Below are positions 1 to 5,944 of a DNA stretch of 7,125 nucleotides, piece after piece. This DNA comes from Gammaproteobacteria bacterium. Its GTDB lineage: Bacteria > Pseudomonadota > Gammaproteobacteria > Pseudomonadales > GM7GCV1. Under the pieces are notes generated by a model, which saw only the letters and a program-made list of their open reading frames with translations, had not been told where the DNA came from and did no database searches. Position 1 is the stretch's first letter, and the number at the start of each line of letters is the position of its first letter. The stretch is from the NCBI GenBank assembly GCA_030830945.1, contig JAURLY010000080.1, forward strand, positions 1 to 7,125, read 5' to 3'. Both the position numbers and the translations under genes were made by a program.

Positions 1-1
1 A

Positions 2-1144
2 GCGTTCAAATGGGACTCAGACAACGACACCACGCGCCTCCTTGGTTCTGGTGAGTCAACGTTGACTGAAGATCACAACTACAAAAACATACTGCCTAGC
101 CTTGACTTCTCTGTCGACCTGACAGACGAGTTCAAAGCACGTGCATCGTTCAGCCGAACTATCGCTCGTCCGCAGTACAGCTATATGTTCATCCCTACCA
201 ACGTAGCTCACGGTGGCACGCTGACCTATCTTGGCGGTATACCTAGTGCAAGCCGCGGTAGCGCAAAGCTGGATCCACTTGTGTCAGATAACTTCGACCT
301 GTCGTTCGAGTACTACTACGGTGATGCCAACTACGCGTCGATCGGTTACTTCCAAAAAGCGGTATCCAACTTCGTAGGTATCGAGCAGGTAGAGCGTCAG
401 TTCTTTGATCTGCGCAACGTGACGGCTCGCGCTGATGGCAACCGTCTAGATCTGGCCATCAAGGCATTACAGGGTCTAGGTCTCGCCAATCCTACCGAGG
501 AACAGCTCTTCACCATGACGGCCATTCTGGATAACCCAGCGGACTTCCCTGGTGGAGCATCTGAGTTTGAACTCGGCGGTCTTCAAGGTCAGCAGGCAGT
601 AGAAATCTTCAACAAGTACGATATTCTGCCTAACAGCCAAGATCCGTTGTATACCTTCCAGACTGCGCTGCCTGTGAACAACAAGACAGCCAACCTTAAG
701 GGTTACGAGCTCGCGATTCAGCATTTCTTTGGTGAAACTGGCTTCGGTGTTATGGCAAACGCCACTCTGGTAGATGGTGACATTGCATTCGACAATGCAG
801 CGCCACCTAACTTCGACCAGTTCGCCCTGGAAGGTCTGTCTGACTCAGCCAACCTGATCCTAGTTTGGGAAAACGACACCTTCGGTGCTCGTATCGCCTA
901 CAACTGGCGTGATGCGTTCCTTGTGCAAGCTAACGCAGGTAACTACTTGCCACGCTACACGGATGAGCACACTCAGCTAGACGTCAACTTCAGCTGGAAC
1001 GTGTCTGACAATCTCTCTCTGAGCTTAGACGGCGTCAACCTCACTGAGGAAGGCGTATTCCAGTACGGTCGTACTTACAACCAGATGTACATCAACTCTG
1101 AAGCTGATGCACGCTGGGTACTGGCGGCTCGTTACAGCTTCTAA
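2..1144 (+). CDS. TonB-dependent outer-membrane receptor, C-terminal part (5' end outside window)
   Basis: The frame is open from the first complete codon at base 2 and gives 380 residues before TAA, so the start, signal peptide, TonB box and plug lie upstream of the window. What remains is part of the 22-strand beta-barrel. It has alternating aromatic strands, the block 'RASFSRTIARPQY', the strand pattern 'NFDLSFEYYYGDANYASIGYFQK', a 'GYELAIQHFF' strand with 'GFGVMANATLV', and a final strand ending in 'ARYSF'. The terminal Phe is the usual BAM assembly signal. These blocks match the Xanthomonas-Caulobacter TonB-dependent receptor subfamily (TIGR01782-like), which usually imports oligosaccharides or other scarce nutrients using TonB-ExbBD energy; the substrate cannot be read here. 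Asn is mostly AAC and Phe mostly TTC, unlike the genes that follow, which fits high expression. A TTG at 62 is not the start, because the barrel frame continues upstream of it. Confidence 0.93.
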   Translation, partial: AFKWDSDNDTTRLLGSGESTLTEDHNYKNILPSLDFSVDLTDEFKARASFSRTIARPQYSYMFIPTNVAHGGTLTYLGGIPSASRGSAKLDPLVSDNFDLSFEYYYGDANYASIGYFQKAVSNFVGIEQVERQFFDLRNVTARADGNRLDLAIKALQGLGLANPTEEQLFTMTAILDNPADFPGGASEFELGGLQGQQAVEIFNKYDILPNSQDPLYTFQTALPVNNKTANLKGYELAIQHFFGETGFGVMANATLVDGDIAFDNAAPPNFDQFALEGLSDSANLILVWENDTFGARIAYNWRDAFLVQANAGNYLPRYTDEHTQLDVNFSWNVSDNLSLSLDGVNLTEEGVFQYGRTYNQMYINSEADARWVLAARYSF

Positions 1145-1152
1145 TGCAAGAC

Positions 1153-1174
1153 GTTCCCACCCTCGGGTGGGAAC
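1153..1174 (+). terminator. First of two tandem hairpins after the receptor gene
   Basis: GTTCCCACC (1153-1161) pairs perfectly with GGTGGGAAC (1166-1174) across a CTCG loop, starting 8 bases after the receptor stop codon. No T-run follows, so by itself it is a poor intrinsic terminator. It could instead act as a 3'-end barrier that protects receptor mRNA from exonucleases, or as a pause or partial attenuator. Its stem is closely related to that of the next hairpin. Confidence 0.6.
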
Positions 1175-1204
1175 AACTTAATTTAGATCGTTGTTCTTAA
1201 AGGG

Positions 1205-1240
1205 GGTTCTCACCAGTTGTTGGTGAGAACCTTTTTTTTT
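1205..1240 (+). terminator. Rho-independent terminator of the receptor gene
   Basis: GGTTCTCACC (1205-1214) and GGTGAGAACC (1222-1231) form a perfect 10-bp stem with a 7-base loop, followed at once by nine T (1232-1240). The stem can extend by G-U and A-U pairs between AAAGGG (1199-1204) and the T-run. This is a strong intrinsic terminator for the receptor transcript, so the sapC operon would need its own promoter or read-through. Confidence 0.92.
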
Positions 1241-1253
1241 GACTATTCACGAC

Positions 1254-1265
1254 AGAAAATTTTCT
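1254..1265. promoter_or_regulatory. AT-rich 12-bp palindrome upstream of the sapC-type gene
   Basis: AGAAAATTTTCT is a perfect palindrome centred 41 bases upstream of the ATG at 1301 and just after the receptor terminator. It lies where an operator or promoter of the sapC-cupin-halogenase operon would be expected. A TTGACT that could serve as a -35 box lies at 1239-1244, overlapping the terminator T-run, but I see no good -10 at 16-18 bases from it; TTTACT at 1265-1270 is 20 bases away. The regulatory role is an inference, and AT-rich palindromes of this length can occur by chance. Confidence 0.3.
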
Positions 1266-1300
1266 TTACTCTTCGTACCTCTCTCTAAAGCTATTTTCAA

Positions 1301-2023
1301 ATGACCAAAAAAATACTGAATAACGTTGATCACAAAGACCTTAAGATCGATATAACGCCTAGCAAAGACTATGGCGATTTAGTCAACCGTGTGCCAATAG
1401 TGGCCACCGAGTACTCCGACTTACACAAGCAGTTCCCGATCTTAATCCACAAGAATACCAAGACTGGTGAGCTCACCAGCCACGCGATCTTGGGTCTTGA
1501 AAAAGATGAAAACCTATTTGTTGAAAATGACGAATGGCAAGTCCATTATGTGCCAGCTATGCTAGCACGCGGGCCATTCTCTATGGGTTACCGTAAAACC
1601 GATCCAGATAGCGATGACATCGAAGACACCCTAATTATGATCGATGAGGAACATCCTCGATGTGGCACCCAAGGTGAGCCGGTCTTTATGGAGTTTGGCG
1701 GAGAAACGCTCTACCTGGAATATATTAAAAAAGTTTTGAAGACTCTCAGGGCCGGCTTAGATGTTGATAAACTGTTCTTTGGTTTACTTGAAGAATTCGA
1801 CCTACTCGAACCGGTTTCAGTTGAACTGATACTTAGCTCGGAGAAACAGGTTAACTTCAATGGCTATTACACGATCAATCAATCCAAACTCTGGGAATTA
1901 GATGGGGACAGCTTGATTAAGCTAAACAAGTCAGGGGTCTTTGGCCTAATCTTCTTCTTGATCTCATCAGCCGACAACTTCGAAAAAATAATCGAATTAA
2001 AAAATCACAGAGATTCCTTGTGA
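1301..2023 (+). CDS. SapC family protein
   Basis: A 240-residue soluble protein with no signal peptide or membrane helix. It shows the SapC-family (PF07277) order: 'RVPIVATEYSDLHKQFPI' (30-47), 'HAILGLEKDENLFV' (61-74), 'W..HYVPAMLARGPF' (79-93), 'GEPVFMEFGGET' (125-136), then 'FGLLEEFDLLEPV' (160-172), 'GYYTIN...LWELD' (188-201) and a closing 'SADNFEKI' segment. ATG 1301 is the first possible start, since an in-frame TAA sits at 1286. Its ribosome site is weak (AAAG at 1287-1290). The family is named after a Campylobacter S-layer locus, but in proteobacteria it commonly sits beside TonB receptors, cupin-like proteins and halogenases, as here. No enzymatic motif is apparent and its molecular role is unknown. 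It is the first gene of a tight operon, 24 bases before the cupin gene. Confidence 0.88.
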   Translation: MTKKILNNVDHKDLKIDITPSKDYGDLVNRVPIVATEYSDLHKQFPILIHKNTKTGELTSHAILGLEKDENLFVENDEWQVHYVPAMLARGPFSMGYRKTDPDSDDIEDTLIMIDEEHPRCGTQGEPVFMEFGGETLYLEYIKKVLKTLRAGLDVDKLFFGLLEEFDLLEPVSVELILSSEKQVNFNGYYTINQSKLWELDGDSLIKLNKSGVFGLIFFLISSADNFEKIIELKNHRDSL

Positions 2024-2047
2024 TTAAAGACAACAGGTAAAGGAATT

Positions 2048-3073
2048 ATGAGCCAAACTGCTGCTCGTGTTATTGAAGGTATCAAGGCTAATCAAATTCC
2101 CTATGATGAGCTTTTCTCGGGCAATGAGCCTGTTATTTTACGTGGCCTAGTTTCGGATTGGCCTATTGTAAAGGCAGGCAAAGATTCCGCAGAAAAAGCA
2201 ATGGATTTACTCCTATCGGGCTACACTGGAAAATCTGCCAAGGTCTATGTTGGAGATCCAGAAGATGGCGGGCGGTTTCATTACAATGAAGACTGCACGG
2301 CACTGAACTATCATGTGGATACAATTAATGTTGAAGAAATGTTTTCACGGATCAAAGATGGTTTTAATCAACCAAATCCGCCATATCTATATAGCCCTTC
2401 GATGGTTTACTCCGAGGCGTTTGAGGGTATACAAGAAGACAATAGCCTGCGCCTTGAACATCAAAGCATCAAACCAGATCAATTAGTATCAAAAATATGG
2501 ATAGGAACCCAATCTATTGCAAGTGCACATTTTGATTTGCCAAGCAACTTAGCTTGTTGTTTAGTGGGCAAAAGGCGTTTTACCCTATTTCCTCCAAATC
2601 AAATTCACAATATTTATCCCGGACCATTTAATCCGACACCTGGGGGCCAGGTGATTACGATGGCAGATTTGCGCGATCCAGATTTTGAAACATATCCGCG
2701 ATTTAAAGAGGCACTAGAAAACTCCTTTATTGCCGACATGGAGCCGGGCGATGTTTTATATTATCCAAGCATGTGGTGGCATGAGGTTGAGGCAAAGAAT
2801 CAGTTTAACGTCATGGTAAATTATTGGTGGGTCACCTCACCCTTTTTTATGGCTGACCCGTTGCATGCACTCATGCTTGGGATTTTGGCTTTGCGTGATC
2901 GTCCTGAAAACGTGAAAGAAGCTTGGAAGGAAGTATTTAATTATTATTTATTTGGTCCATCGGACATACCTAGGGGACACCTTCCAGAGGCTTCACATGG
3001 AGTTCTAGGAGAGCTAGATGAAACTATGGCACGCCGTTTGCGCGCTATGCTTCAGCAATCTCTTAACCGATAG
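2048..3073 (+). CDS. Cupin-like (JmjC/Cupin_8) domain protein, putative Fe(II)-dependent oxygenase
   Basis: A 341-residue cytoplasmic protein of the Cupin_8/JmjC-like family. The N-terminal part has the family hallmark 'PVILRGLVSDWPI' (28-40). A metal-binding facial triad is visible: H161 and D163 in 'SAHFD' and H245 in 'PSMWWHEVEA', followed by 'VNYWW' (257-261). Lys175 in 'GKRRFTLFPP' sits where relatives bind the 2-oxoglutarate carboxylate, and 'EPGDVLYYP' (232-240) is the usual strand before the last His. All three predicted iron ligands are intact, so an active hydroxylase-type enzyme is plausible; the substrate is unknown. An AAGGA (2040-2044), with an AGG a little further upstream, precedes the ATG. 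It lies 24 bases after the SapC gene and 17 bases before the halogenase, so the three are probably co-transcribed and act on related chemistry. Confidence 0.88.
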   Translation: MSQTAARVIEGIKANQIPYDELFSGNEPVILRGLVSDWPIVKAGKDSAEKAMDLLLSGYTGKSAKVYVGDPEDGGRFHYNEDCTALNYHVDTINVEEMFSRIKDGFNQPNPPYLYSPSMVYSEAFEGIQEDNSLRLEHQSIKPDQLVSKIWIGTQSIASAHFDLPSNLACCLVGKRRFTLFPPNQIHNIYPGPFNPTPGGQVITMADLRDPDFETYPRFKEALENSFIADMEPGDVLYYPSMWWHEVEAKNQFNVMVNYWWVTSPFFMADPLHALMLGILALRDRPENVKEAWKEVFNYYLFGPSDIPRGHLPEASHGVLGELDETMARRLRAMLQQSLNR

Positions 3074-3090
3074 CTGCGAAGGATTGATAT

Positions 3091-4587
3091 ATGCAAAACA
3101 AAACTGAAGTCGTTATCGTTGGGGGAGGTACAGCCGGTTGGATTACTGCTTATGGCTTATCTAAGCATCTTGCTAAATTTCTAAACATAACTCTGATTGA
3201 ATCTGACCAAATAGGCACAGTAGGTGTCGGCGAAGCAACCATTCCAAGTATGAAGGTCTTTCATCGATTGGTTGGAATTGACGAGCAAGAATTTATGCGA
3301 GAAACCCAAGCGACTTTCAAGTTGGGCATCTCACTGGAAAATTGGGGTAACATCGACGATAAGTACATCCACTCTTTTGGCACAATTGGCCAAGGTAGTT
3401 GGATATCGGAATTTCATGAATACTGGCTGGAAGCAAATGATCAGGGCTTCGGCGGTAGTCTGGATGATTATTGTCTAGAGCTCAAAGCTGCCAAAGAGAA
3501 TAAATTCGCACTTAGTGTAAACAAAAATCCTTTACTTTACGCCTATCATCTCAATGCGACCGCTTACGCCAAGTACTTGCGCAAGAAAAGCGAACGGCTG
3601 GGTGTAAAACGCGTTGAAGGGAGGATTTCAGATATACGTAAATGTTCTCAAACGGGTGACATCGTTTCCCTGCACCTTGACAACGGTAGAGTTATTAAGG
3701 GTGATTTCTTCATTGATTGCAGTGGTTTTAGAGGACTTTTAATCGGTGAAACCTTGGGTGTTGAATATCTTGACTGGAGCCACTGGCTGAGGTCCAATCG
3801 TGCAATTGCGGTGCAAACAGAACTTAACTCTCCGCCTGTGCCATACACTCGAGCTATTTCACACTCTGCTGGCTGGCAATGGCAAATTCCTTTGCAAAGC
3901 AGGATGGGTAACGGCATTATCTATTGTGATAAATACCTTTCAGACGAAGACGCAAAAAAAACACTCTTTGATAATTTACCCGGTGAGCCGCGTTCAGAAC
4001 CAAACATGCTCCGTTTCAGCACAGGCCGGAGGAAAAAGTTCTGGCATAAAAACTGTGTTGCCGTTGGCTTGTCAAGCGGGTTCTTAGAACCACTAGAATC
4101 GACCAGCATCCATTTAGTCACTACATCCGTTATTCGTTTGATGCGATTATTCCCTTTTGCTGGCAAGGGAAACAATAAAGAGCTAGAAGAAGAGTATAAT
4201 TCGCAAACGCTAAATGAGATGGAATCGGTTCGAGATTTTGTGATTCTCCATTACAAACTCACACAACGAAGTGATAGCGAATATTGGAATGACTACCGAA
4301 CCATGGATGTGCCGGATTCTCTGTCACATAGGTTGGAGATTTTTCGCAAACATGGTTATACCTCCTCCGATGGCCTGTTTCATGTTCCATCCTGGATCCA
4401 AGTTATGTTGGGACAGGGGCTATACCCGGAAAGGCATCACAGAGCTAGTGGCATACTTCCCCCCGCAGGGCTGAAAGAGCAGATGACCAAGATAAAAAAT
4501 CACATCGATATGAGCTTGAAACAAATGCCTTCACATGAAGACTTCATCAAGCAGTATTGCGCTGCCCCATCGCAAGCTGTCAAATAA
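3091..4587 (+). CDS. Flavin-dependent tryptophan-halogenase family protein
   Basis: A 498-residue protein of normal length for the family. The FAD-binding GxGxxG lies at 11-16 ('GGGTAGW'), followed by 'GVGEATIP' (45-52). Lys77 in 'ATFKLGISLENW' aligns by motif with the catalytic lysine of PrnA/RebH. The halogenase signature WxWxIP is intact at 262-267. 'FLEPLESTSIHL' (331-342) carries the expected catalytic Glu336-Ser337 pair. Such enzymes use FADH2, O2 and halide to make HOCl or HOBr, which the lysine directs to an electron-rich aromatic ring. Members beside TonB receptors are only distantly related to true tryptophan halogenases, so the substrate may not be free tryptophan. AAGGA at 3079-3083, 7 bases before the ATG, is a good ribosome site. 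No flavin reductase is encoded nearby. The gene ends directly against the convergent DUF6445 gene. Confidence 0.92.
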   Translation: MQNKTEVVIVGGGTAGWITAYGLSKHLAKFLNITLIESDQIGTVGVGEATIPSMKVFHRLVGIDEQEFMRETQATFKLGISLENWGNIDDKYIHSFGTIGQGSWISEFHEYWLEANDQGFGGSLDDYCLELKAAKENKFALSVNKNPLLYAYHLNATAYAKYLRKKSERLGVKRVEGRISDIRKCSQTGDIVSLHLDNGRVIKGDFFIDCSGFRGLLIGETLGVEYLDWSHWLRSNRAIAVQTELNSPPVPYTRAISHSAGWQWQIPLQSRMGNGIIYCDKYLSDEDAKKTLFDNLPGEPRSEPNMLRFSTGRRKKFWHKNCVAVGLSSGFLEPLESTSIHLVTTSVIRLMRLFPFAGKGNNKELEEEYNSQTLNEMESVRDFVILHYKLTQRSDSEYWNDYRTMDVPDSLSHRLEIFRKHGYTSSDGLFHVPSWIQVMLGQGLYPERHHRASGILPPAGLKEQMTKIKNHIDMSLKQMPSHEDFIKQYCAAPSQAVK

Positions 4588-5352
4588 TTATTTCGGTAAC
4601 ACGGCAGCAAAAAAGTTTAGTGTTAACCGGCCTTTAAGGGGATCCGGGGTAAGTAGTTCCGGGTGAGTGATATGGCCGCTGTGAGGCAATTCACCATTGT
4701 AGAAAACCATCCTGTTGAACTTAGCGGGAACTGAATCAACAAACTCTGCGATTTCGTTAGAGCTGGTCATGTATTCTGGTGGTTTTCTGAACACCTCTGA
4801 GTGCTGCTCCAGGTAACGAAGTGCCGCTTCATGGTCTCTAGATGCCATCTGGAACGCATTTGCCGCAATTTCTTTGTTTCTCCATCGATAGAAGCCTGTT
4901 CCGCCTAGGTCAGGGTTCTCAAAAAGATATATAACTCCTGCATAAGTATGATATTCAGGGCTAATGCGAGGATCGATATGACACATGCGGTGGTAGACCG
5001 ATAGCTCTTCCGGCTTGAGAGCCACATTGGACAAAAAGGCTTTCAGGCGCATACCGGCTCTGAGGAAGGGGAATTGGCGACTCAACTTTGAGCGGATAAA
5101 ACCATGGATCTCTTGGATTTCAGAAATCTGCATATCTGGGCCGCGACCCGGGTGACCCAGAGGCTGGGAAACAATTTTTTGTATTTGCCCCGAAAAGTTT
5201 TCTACAACCTGCTTCGGATCAGCAAGAAAGTTGTCCACAATTGCATACTTCTGCCCGCCTTCAAGCTCATGCAATTTTATTTCCGGACTAGCAGCAACTT
5301 TTACCTTTGGTTGTTCCATCTTTTCGCCAACAGCTGTTTGATATTTCTCCAT
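4588..5352 (-). CDS. DUF6445 family protein, possible 2OG-Fe(II)-type oxygenase
   Basis: A 254-residue protein counted from ATG at 5352. In-frame alternatives are TTG at 5361 and ATG at 5319, and none has a clear ribosome site. Conserved blocks of the family are present: 'YAIVDNFLADPKQVV' (36-50), 'HRMCHIDP' (121-128), 'YAGVIYLFENPDLGGTGFYRW' (residues 137-157), 'KFNRMVFYNGELPHSGH' (211-227) and 'DPLKGRLTLNFF' (237-248). H125-x-D127, H224 and R242 fall in the order of iron ligands and 2-oxoglutarate-binding Arg of 2OG-Fe(II) oxygenases; that assignment is my inference. Family members are often found near tryptophan-halogenase and cupin-like genes, which supports a shared pathway. It is convergent with the halogenase, sharing a palindromic stop junction, so it is transcribed separately, probably from the promoter at 5386-5415. 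Confidence 0.8.
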   Translation of the reverse strand: MEKYQTAVGEKMEQPKVKVAASPEIKLHELEGGQKYAIVDNFLADPKQVVENFSGQIQKIVSQPLGHPGRGPDMQISEIQEIHGFIRSKLSRQFPFLRAGMRLKAFLSNVALKPEELSVYHRMCHIDPRISPEYHTYAGVIYLFENPDLGGTGFYRWRNKEIAANAFQMASRDHEAALRYLEQHSEVFRKPPEYMTSSNEIAEFVDSVPAKFNRMVFYNGELPHSGHITHPELLTPDPLKGRLTLNFFAAVLPK

Positions 5353-5385
5353 ATTGCCCAAGTCATGGCTTTATCAAAAGTACTT

Positions 5386-5415
5386 ATTATAGGCGCTGAA
5401 GTCTCTTGATGTCGT
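5386..5415 (-). promoter_or_regulatory. Candidate sigma-70 promoter for the DUF6445 gene
   Basis: On the minus strand a perfect TATAAT (5391 down to 5386) lies 18 bases after ACGACA (5415-5410), which matches four of six -35 positions including GACA. Initiation would fall near 5379, giving a short leader of about 27 bases to the ATG at 5352 (about 18 to the TTG at 5361). It sits in the 65-74-base gap after the DUF1820 gene, so DUF6445 need not depend on DUF1820 transcription. Confidence 0.5.
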
Positions 5416-5426
5416 GGAATAATATA

Positions 5427-5771
5427 TCAGCTCTCTGATTTATTACCCGGTTTTGGCGTTGCGTTTTGAAAAGGGAACTGGGCTATTTTATCGCTGGATT
5501 TGATATCAGAGATTTTTACCTTGCCTTCCTTTTCCACTTCATCAATACGGACAATGGAATGCATAGGTATAAAGGAGCGTTTCACGCTGGTGAACTCATT
5601 TTTTAGCTTTTCTTCAGCAGGGTCCACAATTACCTGGGTACGTTCGCCAAAAACGAACTCCTCAATTTCAATAAACCCCATCAGATCACTCTGAAAAATC
5701 TGCCGGGCATAAATTTCGTACACATGTCCCTGATTGTAAAAAACGACTCTGTAGGTAGGCTGTTTCGACAT
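5427..5771 (-). CDS. DUF1820 family protein
   Basis: A 114-residue soluble protein that matches the DUF1820 (PF08850) family along most of its length: 'YRVVFYNQGHVYEIYARQIF' (7-26), 'DLMGFIEIEEFVFGE' (29-43), 'VDPAEEKLKNEF' (49-60), 'VKRSFIPMHSIVRIDEVEKEG' (residues 63-83). A variable hydrophilic tail rich in Lys, Ser and Pro follows. Function is unknown. The family is conserved in gammaproteobacteria and is commonly seen beside miaB, as here in divergent orientation, which marks this as core genome and not part of the halogenase module. The ATG at 5771 is preceded by only a weak A-rich ribosome site. No clear terminator follows its stop, so some read-through into the DUF6445 gene is possible. 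Confidence 0.88.
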   Translation of the reverse strand: MSKQPTYRVVFYNQGHVYEIYARQIFQSDLMGFIEIEEFVFGERTQVIVDPAEEKLKNEFTSVKRSFIPMHSIVRIDEVEKEGKVKISDIKSSDKIAQFPFQNATPKPGNKSES

Positions 5772-5879
5772 ACTTTTATCTAGCTGTTCGAGGGCAATTT
5801 AAAAAGGGCGCGCATATTAGCACAACGCACCTGCGTATCCTCCTTAACTCAGGAGACTCCCTCTTTATTTGGGGTCACT
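5772..5879. other. Divergent intergenic region between DUF1820 and miaB, with short inverted repeats
   Basis: No credible reading frame is visible. Three small interrupted palindromes lie here or across its right edge: ACGCA-CC-TGCGT (5825-5836), GGAG-A-CTCC (5852-5860) and GGTCA-CTT-TGACC (5873-5885). The last overlaps the putative miaB -35 box and could be an operator. On the minus strand TTGTGC and TTAAAT, 17 bases apart, could be a weak DUF1820 promoter. All of these are low-confidence readings. Confidence 0.35.
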
Positions 5880-5907
5880 TTGACCAAGTTAAAGTCTGAA
5901 AAATGAT
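5880..5907 (+). promoter_or_regulatory. Candidate miaB promoter
   Basis: TTGACC (5880-5885, five of six -35 matches) is followed after 16 bases by AATGAT (5902-5907, four of six -10 matches). Initiation near 5914 would leave about 30 bases before the small upstream frame at 5945. The -35 overlaps the inverted repeat GGTCA-CTT-TGACC. The evidence is consensus matching only. Confidence 0.35.
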
Positions 5908-5933
5908 TGTTTAGCCCTTATCAGCTAAAGGAT

Positions 5934-5937
5934 GGAG
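5934..5937 (+). promoter_or_regulatory. Strong Shine-Dalgarno ahead of the miaB upstream frame
   Basis: GGAG lies 7 bases before ATG 5945 and 60 bases before the miaB ATG at 5998. The miaB start itself has no purine-rich site at the normal distance: the preceding bases read TTCCAGTGCCATAGTTC. The only good ribosome site in this leader therefore serves the 18-codon frame, not miaB directly. An imperfect hairpin TTTAGC (5910-5915)/GCTAAA (5924-5929) lies just upstream of it. Confidence 0.6.
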
Positions 5938-5944
5938 TGAAATT

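Noticed and set aside
62..64. TTG as the start codon of the receptor gene
   Set aside because: The same frame is open to base 2 and upstream codons continue a barrel-like sequence; the protein has no signal peptide or plug here, so the gene is cut by the window edge.
476..724. Open frame on the minus strand inside the receptor gene
   Set aside because: It lies wholly inside a convincing receptor coding region and its product has no recognisable domain; it is a shadow frame.
1301..2023. SapC as an S-layer secretion protein
   Set aside because: The name comes from a Campylobacter locus; here there is no S-layer gene or secretion machinery, and the neighbours are a TonB receptor and oxidative enzymes.
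4600..4660. Possible terminator after the halogenase in the GGCC/CCGG-rich stretch
   Set aside because: Pairings are short and imperfect, there is no following T-run, and the bases encode conserved 'GRLTLNFF' of the DUF6445 protein.
5378..5385. AAGTACTT palindrome near the DUF6445 start as an operator
   Set aside because: Eight bases in AT-rich DNA is within chance expectation and it has no second copy nearby.
5104..5409. Plus-strand frame of 101 codons opposite the DUF6445 gene
   Set aside because: Antisense to a conserved family protein, low-complexity hydrophobic product, no ribosome site; explained by the reverse-strand gene.
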